Part shown: positions 34,547 to 43,556 of the stretch, one piece after another
Layout: the number at the start of each line of letters is the position of its first letter
Numbering within the stretch: position 1 is the stretch's first letter
NCBI RefSeq assembly: GCF_923079645.1
Contig: NZ_CAKLPY010000001.1
Span: 806,001 to 870,000, forward strand
Source of the DNA: Emticicia aquatica
Lineage (GTDB): Bacteria; Bacteroidota; Bacteroidia; Cytophagales; Spirosomataceae
Direction of reading: 5' to 3'
DNA length: 64,000 nt
Notes under the pieces: generated by a model
Told to the model about the DNA's origin: nothing
The model's database searches: none
What the model saw: only the letters and a program-made list of their open reading frames with translations
Made by a program: the position numbers and the translations under genes

Positions 34547-35656
34547 TTAATTGGTATTTTTAGGTGTAATTTTCATTGTTGGTCTAAAAACAGGTTTTGA
34601 TTTCGGAATTTCTTCAGCTATTTCCTGTTTGTTTTCTTGGTTTTCCGAATTTTCAACTGTTTTCGGAGTAGGTTTAAAACTTGGTTTGAAAACAGGTTTT
34701 GGTTTGGGAATTTCTTCAGCTATTTCTTGTTTGTTTTTTTGGTTCTCCGAAATTTCAACTGGTTTAGCAGTAGGTTTAAAACTTGGTTTGAAAACAGGTT
34801 TTGGTTTGGGAATTTCTTCAGCTATTTCTTGTTTGTTTTTTTTGTTCTCCGAAATTTCAACTGGTTTAGCAGTAGGTTTAAAACTTGGTTTGAAAACAGG
34901 TTTTGGTTTCGGAATTTCTAGGGCAATTTCTTGTTTATCTTCTCTGTTTTCTGAATTTTCGAGAGATGCCGCTGTTTGCACCTCAATATTTTGAACAGGC
35001 TTCAATGTCGGTTTAAACGCTGGTTTGAAAGCTGGTTTTGGTTTAGCATCTACGGCAATAGTTGCTTGACTTTCAATTGTTGGTTTATTGCTTTTCTTTA
35101 AAGCTTCTTTTTCTTCTACAAATTGTTCATAAAGTTTTCGTTTTTTATCAGCTTGCTCAGCAGAAAGATTAGAAAACTCAAAATTCATTTGTGTAATATC
35201 AACTACGCTAAAATCATATTCATTGGTCATCGTGAGACATTCGGTCGGGCAAACAGTTGTGCAGAGACCGCAAAAACAACATTTAGCCATATCAATGTCA
35301 AACTTGGCAGCATAAAGCCGCACAGGTGAGCCATCTGAGGTATAGCTAATGACTTCGGACGATTTGATTGGTTCAATATCAATGCAATCAACTGGACAAA
35401 TTTTGGCACATTTATCACATACAATACAGTCATCAATTTCACAATCTAATTGATAACGACCGTTGTCAGGTACGGGAAGTGTTTGATGGGGATATTGGAG
35501 CGTAACGATACCTGTTTGCAAATCAAAATAACTAGAATCTTGCATTGCATAAGGTTTTCGACTACGACGAGCATTCCAGAAATGCTTGAGCGTGAGACTC
35601 ATGCCTTTCATTGTAGTTTTTATCCCACGACTAATATTCTTAAAATAAGTGGACAT
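34547..35656 (-). CDS. nuoI: NADH-quinone oxidoreductase subunit I with long repetitive C-terminal tail
   Basis: NuoI carries iron-sulphur clusters N6a and N6b that pass electrons toward quinone. Residues 1 to about 165 match the family: CIVCDKCAKICP (Cys77, 80, 83, 87) and CCFCGLCTTVCP (Cys126, 129, 132, 136). The normal subunit is about 160-220 residues; this one has 369. Residues 204-369 form a Pro/Lys/Phe/Glu-rich tail of 34-residue repeats (IPKPKPVFKPSFKPTAKPVE... then EISENKKNKQEIAEE), three full copies plus degenerate ones. The tail is probably disordered. nuoJ and nuoK follow, but no other complex I genes lie before or after this block. A -7 element is at 35691-35698. Confidence 0.93.
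   Translation of the reverse strand: MSTYFKNISRGIKTTMKGMSLTLKHFWNARRSRKPYAMQDSSYFDLQTGIVTLQYPHQTLPVPDNGRYQLDCEIDDCIVCDKCAKICPVDCIDIEPIKSSEVISYTSDGSPVRLYAAKFDIDMAKCCFCGLCTTVCPTECLTMTNEYDFSVVDITQMNFEFSNLSAEQADKKRKLYEQFVEEKEALKKSNKPTIESQATIAVDAKPKPAFKPAFKPTLKPVQNIEVQTAASLENSENREDKQEIALEIPKPKPVFKPSFKPTAKPVEISENKKNKQEIAEEIPKPKPVFKPSFKPTAKPVEISENQKNKQEIAEEIPKPKPVFKPSFKPTPKTVENSENQENKQEIAEEIPKSKPVFRPTMKITPKNTN
34610..34915 (-). repeat. Three 102-bp in-frame tandem repeats in nuoI
   Basis: Three consecutive 102-bp units encode 34 residues each (protein 248-281, 282-315 and 316-349). Degenerate partial units flank them on both sides (34550-34609 and about 34916-35047). The unit length is a multiple of three, so copy-number change would keep the frame. 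This array explains the long plus-strand reading frame opposite it. Confidence 0.9.
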
Positions 35657-35973
35657 CCGATGCTTTTAGGCTCACATTTGATTGTTTACGCAAAGATAGT
35701 TTCAAAATCGCAATTTAGTCTATCTTTTTTGTATGATAAAAATTATTTTGTTGGTCTTGCTTAAACTTTTAAAAATTTGCAGATGATTATTTGAAACCTT
35801 TTTTGTTTTCACTCGAAATACAAATTTTTATTAAAGAAAGAAACACAAATATCATATACTCAAAGTTTGTGCCTAAAAACAGTTTTTAATAATGGATAAT
35901 TGTAGTTTTAATTATTATATCCAGAAATTTAGTAATTTTGCTCAATAATTTAAAGGATAAAAACCTTTCAACG
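35657..35973. other. Divergent intergenic region between nuoI and the flavoprotein gene
   Basis: AT-rich. It contains the nuoI -7 element above and a plus-strand TAATTTTG -7 candidate at 35933-35940, 34 bases before the flavoprotein ATG. No RNA gene, hairpin or repeat was seen. Confidence 0.4.
35691..35698 (-). promoter_or_regulatory. Candidate -7 element for nuoIJK
   Basis: Minus-strand TATCTTTG, a perfect TAnnTTTG match, 35 bases before the nuoI ATG. Confidence 0.35.
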
Positions 35974-37569
35974 ATGCAACAAATAATTAGTCTTACCCTT
36001 GAGCCAGAAGTTGCTCTTGATGATGCCATTCTTCGTCAATATATTCAAAAAACATATCTAAAGATTGCTGATAGCGAAGATTTTAATTTCAGAAAACTTC
36101 GTCAGTCAATTGATGCCCGAAAAGGACAAGTAAAAATTAATCTTGACATAGAAGTTTTTGCTGGAGAAATTCCACCACCAGAAATGGAATTTCGGAAAGA
36201 TTATCCTGATGTAAGTAAAAAAAAACAAGCAATTATAGTAGGAGCAGGGCCAGCAGGAATGTTTGCAGCTTTGCGGCTGATTGAGTTAGGAATTAAGCCA
36301 ATTTTACTCGAAAGAGGAAAAGATGTGCGTGCCAGAAGAAGAGATTTGGCCGCCATTAATAAAGACCATGTGGTGAATCCTGAATCGAATTATTGTTTTG
36401 GTGAAGGTGGAGCAGGAACTTACTCTGATGGAAAACTCTATACTCGTTCCAAAAAACGAGGAGATGTAAGAAGAATTTTGGAGATTTTGGTTGCACATGG
36501 TTCAACCAATGAAATTTTGTACGATGCTCATCCACACATTGGCACTAATAAATTGCCAAGCGTGGTTGCTGACCTCCGAGAAAGTATTTTGAAAGCAGGT
36601 GGTGAAGTGCATTTCGATACAAAAGTTATTGATTTTAAGGTAGTTAATGAAGAAATTAAAGGCGTAATTACGGCTGATGTACGTGAATTAACGGGCATTG
36701 GTGTAATTTTGGCAACAGGCCATTCGGCACGTGATATTTTTGAACTATTGCATCAAAAAAGTATTCTCATCGAAACAAAACCTTTTGCTATGGGAGTTCG
36801 GATTGAACACCAACAAAGCCTCATAGATGCATATCAATATCATCGCCCCGAACGAGGTTTACTTCCTGCGGCATCATATAGTTTAGTAGCACAAACATAT
36901 TATAAAAATATACAAAGAGGGGTATTTAGCTTTTGTATGTGTCCAGGTGGATTTATTGTTCCTGCTGCTACTGCTGAAGGTGAGCTAGTGGTCAATGGAA
37001 TGTCGCCGTCACGGCGTGATTCAAAATATGCAAATTCGGGTGTTGTTGTAGCAATAAATGAAATTGATTGGCAGAAATACAAGCATTTAGGGCCATTGGC
37101 GGGTTTGCAATTACAGAAAGATGTTGAACAAAAAGCCTTTCAACGTGCTGCCAATAGTAGTTTGTCAGTTTCAAATAAGCATTGCCAATTAGCTCCATCA
37201 CAGCGATTAAATGATTTTTTGACTGGTAAAATTTCGAGAGAATTATTGCCAACTTCGTACCAACCAGGCTTAGTTTCGATGGATATGGTAGAAGTACTGC
37301 CTGACATCATTGCTCGACCTTTACAAGAAGGATTACGAGAATTTGGCAAAAAAATGAAAGGATATGTGAGCAATGAAGCCCAACTCATTGGTATCGAAAG
37401 TCGAACTTCTTCACCAGTCCGCATTCCACGAGACAAGGAATCTTTGGAGCATTTGCAAGTTAAAAGATTATTTCCTTGTGGAGAAGGTGCAGGGTTTGCA
37501 GGAGGTATTGTTTCGGCTGCAATGGATGGTGAAAGGTGTGCCGAACAACTTGTCAGGATTTATGGTTAA
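35974..37569 (+). CDS. FAD-dependent oxidoreductase (COG2509-type dehydrogenase)
   Basis: The ATG at 35974 (MQQIISLTLEPEVALDDAIL) gives 531 residues; the earlier in-frame TTG/ATG adds 12 residues without support. An N-terminal alpha/beta extension of about 90 residues precedes the FAD fold IIVGAGPAGMFAALRLIELG with Glu of the second strand (LLERGKDVRARRRD). Blocks NYCFGEGGAGTYSDGKLYTR, FCMCPGGFIVPAATAEGELVVNG and GEGAGFAGGIVSAAMDG are typical of this broadly conserved uncharacterised FAD dehydrogenase family. Cytoplasmic. Substrate unknown. The Nudix gene follows 60 bases later on the same strand. Confidence 0.88.
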   Translation: MQQIISLTLEPEVALDDAILRQYIQKTYLKIADSEDFNFRKLRQSIDARKGQVKINLDIEVFAGEIPPPEMEFRKDYPDVSKKKQAIIVGAGPAGMFAALRLIELGIKPILLERGKDVRARRRDLAAINKDHVVNPESNYCFGEGGAGTYSDGKLYTRSKKRGDVRRILEILVAHGSTNEILYDAHPHIGTNKLPSVVADLRESILKAGGEVHFDTKVIDFKVVNEEIKGVITADVRELTGIGVILATGHSARDIFELLHQKSILIETKPFAMGVRIEHQQSLIDAYQYHRPERGLLPAASYSLVAQTYYKNIQRGVFSFCMCPGGFIVPAATAEGELVVNGMSPSRRDSKYANSGVVVAINEIDWQKYKHLGPLAGLQLQKDVEQKAFQRAANSSLSVSNKHCQLAPSQRLNDFLTGKISRELLPTSYQPGLVSMDMVEVLPDIIARPLQEGLREFGKKMKGYVSNEAQLIGIESRTSSPVRIPRDKESLEHLQVKRLFPCGEGAGFAGGIVSAAMDGERCAEQLVRIYG

Positions 37570-37629
37570 AATAAAAACCTTTTTTTTGTATATTGCCAAG
37601 AATATACTACCACCAAAGCACCTATCACC

Positions 37630-38253
37630 GTGAATTTTGCTGAATTTACAAAGAATATAACCAATCGTCTGACCGAGAAAGCACTTCCAGGCCACGAGAA
37701 TATCGTACAGAAGATGTCGCCAAATCGTTTGCGTTTGAAAGCCGAACCCAATGAGAAAACTCGTCGAAGTGCCATTTTGATGATGTTTTATCCAAAAGGA
37801 GACGATATTTTTATGCCTTTGATTTTACGTCCACAATATGATGGTGTACATGGTGGTCAGATGGCTTTTCCTGGTGGGAGAGTAGAATTGAAGGACAAAA
37901 ATATTCAAGCAACGGCTCTTCGTGAAGCTCAAGAAGAAATCGGTATTAAGGCAACTGATGTAAAAATTATACAAAACCTTACCGAATTATATATTCCTCC
38001 GTCAAATCTTTATTGTCAACCTGTGTTGGGTTATTTGCCTTATCGTCCAGATTTTTATCCTGATGAAAGAGAAGTGGCTGGCGTTTTTGAAGTAACAATC
38101 TCCGAAATCCTCGACCCATCAATCGTACAAGTGCGAACCGTTGAAACAAGAGGAATAAAATTTGAAACACCTTGCTTTGTGATTCAAGAACAAATTGTTT
38201 GGGGAGCAACTGCCTTGATGATTGCTGAATTAATAGAGGTTTTGAAAGATTAA
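37630..38253 (+). CDS. Nudix hydrolase, CoA pyrophosphatase-like
   Basis: 207 residues from a GTG start. The Nudix box is GGRVELKDKNIQATALREAQEEIGI, with the REAQEE core, preceded by HGGQMAFPGG, which is the conserved approach in CoA/ADP-ribose pyrophosphatase-type (NudL-like) enzymes. They cleave CoA to phosphopantetheine and 3',5'-ADP. There is no signal peptide. It is probably co-transcribed with the flavoprotein gene. Confidence 0.85.
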   Translation: MNFAEFTKNITNRLTEKALPGHENIVQKMSPNRLRLKAEPNEKTRRSAILMMFYPKGDDIFMPLILRPQYDGVHGGQMAFPGGRVELKDKNIQATALREAQEEIGIKATDVKIIQNLTELYIPPSNLYCQPVLGYLPYRPDFYPDEREVAGVFEVTISEILDPSIVQVRTVETRGIKFETPCFVIQEQIVWGATALMIAELIEVLKD

Positions 38254-38395
38254 CTTTATTGTATTAATGCTTTTTACTGATTTATTAGGCATAGTTACGC
38301 AAATTTGTTTAGAAACTCCTCGTTAAAAAATCATACTATATCTACAAAAAATACTTTTTAGTGTCGAAATGACATTTATCCGAAAGTTTTTTGTT

Positions 38396-38403
38396 TATCT
38401 TTG
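38396..38403 (+). promoter_or_regulatory. Candidate -7 element for the ThuA/PQQ fusion gene
   Basis: TATCTTTG, a perfect TAnnTTTG match, 114 bases before the ATG, implying a leader of about 100 bases. Confidence 0.3.
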
Positions 38404-38517
38404 CTAATGTTATAAAATAGATAAAGAGGTCGAATGAATAAATGCTATTCTTTGCATCTAAGAAATCAAACTACGACAAACCAGTTTTGAATTTAAACTC
38501 CAACCTACATCTAACAA

Positions 38518-41500
38518 ATGAAAAAAGTTATTTTGTTTTTTGCACTCCTCATCGGTGCTTTTACTTCGCAGGCACAGAAGCGAGTCTTAGTTTTCTCCTT
38601 AACAAAGGGGTTTCACCACAACTCTATCAAAGAAGGGAACCAGTTTTTTCTTGAATTAGGAAAAAAACAAGGTTTTGCAGTTGATACAACAACTGACGCA
38701 ACCAAATTTAATGATAATAATCTGAAAAAATACAGTGCAGTTGTATGGCTAAGTACAACAGGCGATGTATTGAATCCTGTTCAACAAGCTGATTTTGAGC
38801 GTTATATTCAAGCAGGAGGAGGTTATGTTGGTATTCATGCTGCTTCTGATACAGAATATAGCTGGCCTTGGTACAATGATTTGATGGGTGGATTTTTTGC
38901 GAGTCATCCTGGAGGAAGAGTTTCAAATGTTCAAAAAGGTAAGATGATTACTTTGGATAAAACATTTCCTGCGTCAGCTCATTTTCCTGATACTTTTGAA
39001 AGAACTGACGAGTTTTATGATTTCAAATCCTTGAAAAAAGATATTTTGAAATTTATCGTAAGAGTTGACGAATCAAGCTACGAAATGGGAAAAATGGGTG
39101 ATTTTCATCCAATGGCTTGGTACCACGAATTTGACGGTGGAAAAGCATTTTATTCAAATTATGGACATACGCCTGAAACTTTCAGCGAACCTTTAATGAC
39201 TGAGCATTTTTGGCAAGGTTTGAAATGGGCAATGGCCGATAAATTAGATTATTCCAAAGTAAAAACCCAAAGAACTCCTGAAGAAAATCGTTTTGAGCGT
39301 ACAACTTTGGTGGGAAATTTGGATGAGCCAACCGAATTAGCAGCAATGCCAAACGGAAAAATTATTTTTGTAGAACGTAAAGGAGCTATAAAATTATGGA
39401 ATCCTGCTACCAACAAAGTAAAATTAGTTGGACAAATGCCCGTTTATACCAAATTTGAATATGGTTTAATGGGCGTTGGTGTTGACCCAAATTTTGCACA
39501 AAACAACTGGGTTTATTTCTATTATACGCCTAACGAAACCCGTGAAGTTACAAAAGATAATTTCTTGTCGAGATTTGAATATGATAATAAAAAAGATACA
39601 GTTGTTTTTTCTTCGGAAAAAGTTGTATTGCGTGTAACTGTAAAGCGTGACGAATGTTGCCATACTGGCGGTTCGATTGATTGGGATGGCAAAGGAAATC
39701 TTTACCTATCAACAGGTGATGATACCAATCCATTTGCTTCTGATGGCTATGCACCAATCGATTTTCGTGATGGTCGTGATGGTTGGGATGCTCTTCGTTC
39801 ATCAGGAAGTACCAATGATTTACGTGGAAAAGTTTTGAGAATTACGCCTCAAATGGATGGTTCATATAAAATTCCTGAAGGAAACTTATTCCCTGTCAAT
39901 GCTAACGAAAAACGAACTCGTCCCGAAATTTATGCAATGGGTATGAGAAATCCATATAGAATTGCAGTTGATAAACGTAGCGGATATTTGTATTGGGGTG
40001 ATGTAGGCCCAGATGCTGGAAAAGGAAATGATAAACGTGGCCCAGAAGGAATAGTAGAGTTTAATCAAGCTCGTAAACCAGGTTTCTTTGGTTGGCCAAT
40101 TTTCACGGGAGATAATTTTGCTTACAATCATTATAATTTTGAAACAAAAGAATCTGGTGAAAAATATGACCCATTAAAACCAATCAATGATTCTCCACAT
40201 AATACTGGTTTGAGAGAATTACCTCCAACCCAAAAAGCATGGATCTATTATGGTTATGGTGATTCAAAATTATACCCAGATTTTGGTAAAGGTGGCTGCA
40301 ATCCGATGGCTGGCCCAGTTTATTATTCAGAAGATTATGATAAAAATCCGAAGAAATTACCAAGTTATTTTGATGGCAAATTCTTTGCTTATGAATGGAT
40401 GCGTGACTGGATTTATTTAGTAAGCATGGATAAAGAAGGCAATTATACTGGAATGGAGCGTTTTATGCCAAATACAAAGTTTTATCATCCAATGGATATG
40501 ACTTTCTCTAAAGATGGCCGCTTATTTGTTTTGGATTATGGAATGAATTGGTTCTCACAAAATGAAGAAGCTACGCTATCTGTAATTGAATATAATGCAG
40601 GAAATCGTAAACCAGTTGTGGTAGCAAAAGCTGATAAAAAAGCAGGTGCAGCTCCATTGACCGTAGCTTTTTCATCGGAAGGAACGATGGATTATGACAA
40701 AGATGCTTTGAAATATTCTTGGAATTTTGGTAAAGGTTTACCTATTAGCACACAACCAAATCCTAAAATTACTTTTACGAAAGCAGGTGAATATAATGTT
40801 ATCTTGACCGTTAGTGATGTGGCAGGCAATAAAGTTACTCAAAATGTTAAATTGAAAGTAGGTAATGCCGAACCGAAAGTAAACATCGCCGTGAAGAGTA
40901 ATAAAACATTTTTCTTTGATAATGAAAAAATTGACTACGAAGTAAATGTTGCAGACAAAGAAGACGGTACAACTGCCAAAGGTATTGATGCCGCAGATGT
41001 TGTGGTAAATATCAATTATTTGGAAGGTTACGATAAAACAATGATTGAACAAGGTCATAAAGAAAATATGAACTTTGCTGCTGGAAAGCGTTTGATTGAC
41101 TTGAGTGATTGTAAAGCTTGTCACGCAATTGACAAAAAATCTATCGGGCCAGCTTATATTGATATAGCTAAAAAATATCGTCGTGGACAAACAGCAATTA
41201 ACCAATTAGCTGAAAAAGTTATCAAAGGTGGTGGCGGCGTTTGGGGTGAACAAGCAATGGCTGCTCATCCACAAGTTTCAGTTTCTGATGCTCGTGATAT
41301 GGTAGATTATATTTTATCATTAAACGATACTAAAAAGGCCTCACAGCCAATCAAAGGAGCTTACGAAACTGCTGCTCACAAAGGCAAAAAAGCTGGTGCT
41401 TATATTATTCAAGCAACTTACACCGATAAAGGTGGGAAAGTAATTGGTCCTTTAACTACCTCAGAATCAATAGCTTTGCGTAGTTCAAATGTAAAAGCGG

Positions 41501-41868
41501 CTTCGTATGATGAAGCAAAAGGTGCATCTAAATTTAATGTTGAGGCTTTAGGTGGTGAAATTGTCGCTGCAACTGAAGACGGAAGTTACATTGTGTTTAA
41601 AAATATTGACTTGACAGGTGTAAAAACCTTAGTTATTAGTGCTTTTTCACAAAAAGGACAAACCGTTGGTGGTAAAATCGAAGTACGTACAGGCTCACTT
41701 ACTGGAACATCTTTAGGCGAAGTTGAAATACCAGAGATGAGTATGGCTCCATTAAAATTGCCTGTTAATGTTACTGGAACTCAAAATGTATATTTAGTAT
41801 TCAAAAATCCAAAAGCAGAAGGAAAACCATTATTTGGTCTAAGTTCTATTGATTTCTTGAATAAATAA
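38518..41868 (+). CDS. Exported ThuA / PQQ-type sugar dehydrogenase / PKD / cytochrome c fusion protein
   Basis: 1116 residues with a signal peptide ending at SQAQ. In order: a ThuA-like domain of the glutamine-amidotransferase fold (about 20-245, VLVFSLTKGFHHNSI and GGGYVGIHAASDTEYSWPWY); a beta-propeller of the glucose/sorbosone dehydrogenase type (about 253-690, GLMGVGVDPNFAQNNWVYFYY, AMGMRNPYRIAVD, GDVGPDAG); a PKD domain (about 705-785, YSWNFGKG); a cytochrome c with the haem motif CKACH and IGPAYIDIAKKY (about 855-945); and a C-terminal carbohydrate-binding-like domain. It probably oxidises sugars in the periplasm and passes electrons to the attached haem. Single gene with a terminator. 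Confidence 0.92.
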   Translation: MKKVILFFALLIGAFTSQAQKRVLVFSLTKGFHHNSIKEGNQFFLELGKKQGFAVDTTTDATKFNDNNLKKYSAVVWLSTTGDVLNPVQQADFERYIQAGGGYVGIHAASDTEYSWPWYNDLMGGFFASHPGGRVSNVQKGKMITLDKTFPASAHFPDTFERTDEFYDFKSLKKDILKFIVRVDESSYEMGKMGDFHPMAWYHEFDGGKAFYSNYGHTPETFSEPLMTEHFWQGLKWAMADKLDYSKVKTQRTPEENRFERTTLVGNLDEPTELAAMPNGKIIFVERKGAIKLWNPATNKVKLVGQMPVYTKFEYGLMGVGVDPNFAQNNWVYFYYTPNETREVTKDNFLSRFEYDNKKDTVVFSSEKVVLRVTVKRDECCHTGGSIDWDGKGNLYLSTGDDTNPFASDGYAPIDFRDGRDGWDALRSSGSTNDLRGKVLRITPQMDGSYKIPEGNLFPVNANEKRTRPEIYAMGMRNPYRIAVDKRSGYLYWGDVGPDAGKGNDKRGPEGIVEFNQARKPGFFGWPIFTGDNFAYNHYNFETKESGEKYDPLKPINDSPHNTGLRELPPTQKAWIYYGYGDSKLYPDFGKGGCNPMAGPVYYSEDYDKNPKKLPSYFDGKFFAYEWMRDWIYLVSMDKEGNYTGMERFMPNTKFYHPMDMTFSKDGRLFVLDYGMNWFSQNEEATLSVIEYNAGNRKPVVVAKADKKAGAAPLTVAFSSEGTMDYDKDALKYSWNFGKGLPISTQPNPKITFTKAGEYNVILTVSDVAGNKVTQNVKLKVGNAEPKVNIAVKSNKTFFFDNEKIDYEVNVADKEDGTTAKGIDAADVVVNINYLEGYDKTMIEQGHKENMNFAAGKRLIDLSDCKACHAIDKKSIGPAYIDIAKKYRRGQTAINQLAEKVIKGGGGVWGEQAMAAHPQVSVSDARDMVDYILSLNDTKKASQPIKGAYETAAHKGKKAGAYIIQATYTDKGGKVIGPLTTSESIALRSSNVKAASYDEAKGASKFNVEALGGEIVAATEDGSYIVFKNIDLTGVKTLVISAFSQKGQTVGGKIEVRTGSLTGTSLGEVEIPEMSMAPLKLPVNVTGTQNVYLVFKNPKAEGKPLFGLSSIDFLNK

Positions 41869-41889
41869 TTGTACGAAGTGAATATCATA

Positions 41890-41922
41890 AAACCTTGCTT
41901 GAAAAACTCAAGCAAGGCTTTA
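41890..41922 (+). terminator. Terminator after the ThuA/PQQ fusion gene
   Basis: Stem ACCTTGCTTGA with TCAAGCAAGGCTT, starting 22 bases after the stop and followed by a T-rich stretch. Confidence 0.75.
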
Positions 41923-41968
41923 TAATTTTTATACAATTAAAATGTATGTTTATAAATTTCCTCAAAAA

Positions 41969-42472
41969 TCACTTTACAAATCTTCTCCAACCAAGATAAA
42001 TCAAAGCAAAAAGAATAATAAAAACACCAATCAAATATTGAAACGGAAGATATGAGAAAACTACGATATGAATTTTTTCGAGTAACCACATCAAAAACAT
42101 CGTTGAAAAGAGCATAAACCATAGTCCAGAAATTTTATCAAAGCCTGGAACAAGCGATAAATCTACATTTCTACGAATCAAGAAAATGGTTACAAGCATC
42201 ACGATAACTGGCAAAATCTGCAAATACACATCAGTTTGCATGACATCGCCTCTTTGAAACAAAAAGAAATAAGCATTGAGAGCCACAGCAAAGATTCCTG
42301 GCACACTTACCAAATATATTAATGCCGAATACAAGTATTTCCACGGTGAAAGATGCCCTTCATTTTTTCCTAATATTCCTGCCATAATGGCTGCCAACGG
42401 AATAACCAAAAAATAAAAAAGTAAGAAATTTGGGTTGTCTCCGATTCGCTGAAAAAGTTGTTGTAATGTCAT
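41969..42472 (-). CDS. Multi-pass membrane protein of unknown function, 167 aa
   Basis: From the ATG at 42472 (MTLQQLFQRIGDNPNFLLFYFLVIP) the protein has about five membrane segments; the frame upstream to 42538 adds an unrelated leader. Features are GKNEGHLSPWKYLYSALIYLVSVPGIFAVALN and a conserved-looking basic segment IRRNVDLSLVPGFDKI. Similar proteins occur as hypothetical membrane proteins in Bacteroidota; I assign no function. It follows the beta-propeller protein gene by about 70 bases on the same strand. Confidence 0.75.
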   Translation of the reverse strand: MTLQQLFQRIGDNPNFLLFYFLVIPLAAIMAGILGKNEGHLSPWKYLYSALIYLVSVPGIFAVALNAYFFLFQRGDVMQTDVYLQILPVIVMLVTIFLIRRNVDLSLVPGFDKISGLWFMLFSTMFLMWLLEKIHIVVFSYLPFQYLIGVFIILFALIYLGWRRFVK

Positions 42473-42541
42473 CTTTGAGTAAGTTTTACTTATTATTTCG
42501 ACAAATGTAAAAGTTTTTTCAAGAAAACTCCAAGACAAATA

Positions 42542-43444
42542 TTATCTCAATTCAGCTTCATACATAAAAAGTGTTGAGGTTTTATCATCGTCGGGAATAA
42601 AATATGCTTTGATTCCTTCCACAGTTGATTCCACCCAAAAAGGATTATTGGTCATGGCTAAACCGCTGGGCGACCATAGTTTTATTGGAACTTGATGAAG
42701 CGGTCGTTTGTCTAAAAGATTTATTAACTCAAAACCACCTAATCGAAAAACTATTCCGTTGGTATTGGTATATTTTTGAAAACCCGAACATAGCATTTTA
42801 TTATTACCGATATAATGACAATCTTGATAATCAATGTAAAATGAAGGGTTGGGAATACGGATTTTGTCTGGCAAATCAGCTTCATTAATTATTTTGCCTT
42901 CGGCGTTTTGCTTCCATTCGTAGAAATTTCTTGAACCCCAACTCATCCCCATGATGAAGTTTGAATCAAAATTATGTATGATTGCTCCAATATGTTCATC
43001 AAAACGTAGCATTTCTGTTACTTTCAACGTTTTTGGTTCAACTTTATAAATGATTGATTTACTTTTGGGGCGATATTCGGCCACAGGAATCCAAATAAAT
43101 TTTCCATCAAAATCAATTCCTCCAGGATGATAAATTGTTGTTTCACCCAAAATCAAATCTGCGAGTAAAGTTCCAGTCGAATCAAACTTAAAAAGATGTC
43201 CAATTCCTTCTCCAGCGTCGCCATTTTTTGGAGATTTTGTTACTTCAACCGAACTCATGTAAAACTGATTTTCAATTTTGACCATTCCTTGCGGATGAAA
43301 ACTTGGAAATTGTAATGAAACAGCCTTTTTCAGTGCCCAAATGGTATTTGGCGTAAGTTTTAATATTTTTTCTTCAAGTGGTTTTTGAGCATTTACTTGA
43401 AAAATAACAAAAAAGAAGAGAAAACTTTGTACGAAATGCTTCAT
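42542..43444 (-). CDS. Exported protein, probable DUF6454 family
   Basis: 300 residues with a signal peptide (MKHFVQSFLFFFVIFQVNAQ). The mature part looks like a beta-propeller or similar all-beta fold with repeated strand pairs: FHPQGMVKIENQFYMSSVE, IYHPGGIDFDGKFIWIPVAEYR, IGAIIHNFDSNFIMGMSWGSRNFYEW and YIDYQDCHYIGNNKMLCSG. This pattern matches proteins labelled DUF6454, recalled and not searched. No catalytic site assigned. Confidence 0.72.
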   Translation of the reverse strand: MKHFVQSFLFFFVIFQVNAQKPLEEKILKLTPNTIWALKKAVSLQFPSFHPQGMVKIENQFYMSSVEVTKSPKNGDAGEGIGHLFKFDSTGTLLADLILGETTIYHPGGIDFDGKFIWIPVAEYRPKSKSIIYKVEPKTLKVTEMLRFDEHIGAIIHNFDSNFIMGMSWGSRNFYEWKQNAEGKIINEADLPDKIRIPNPSFYIDYQDCHYIGNNKMLCSGFQKYTNTNGIVFRLGGFELINLLDKRPLHQVPIKLWSPSGLAMTNNPFWVESTVEGIKAYFIPDDDKTSTLFMYEAELR

Positions 43445-43502
43445 TTGAATAGATTTTAGGCAAATGTATTGATTTTAAGTAGAACACGAATACAGCCTAA
43501 AC

Positions 43503-43534
43503 AAGAAAATCTCCCCAATTGGAGAGATTTTCTT
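43503..43534 (-). terminator. Terminator of the 43557 outer-membrane protein gene
   Basis: An 11-bp perfect stem AAGAAAATCTC with GAGATTTTCTT around a 10-base loop, 22 bases downstream of the stop on the minus strand. Confidence 0.7.
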
Positions 43535-43556
43535 AAATGAATACAATGTTTTAAAA

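Noticed and set aside
34610..34915. Regular repeats that could suggest a CRISPR-like array
   Set aside because: The units are directly adjacent, in-frame coding repeats without spacers, and there are no cas genes in the window.
34551..34994. Long plus-strand reading frame of 147 codons opposite nuoI
   Set aside because: It is the antisense of the 102-bp repeats in nuoI; the repeat makes several frames open by chance. NuoI has matching domains and operon context.
40738..41205. Minus-strand frame of 155 codons inside the ThuA fusion gene
   Set aside because: The plus-strand protein here has PKD and cytochrome domains with the haem motif; the antisense frame has no recognisable feature.
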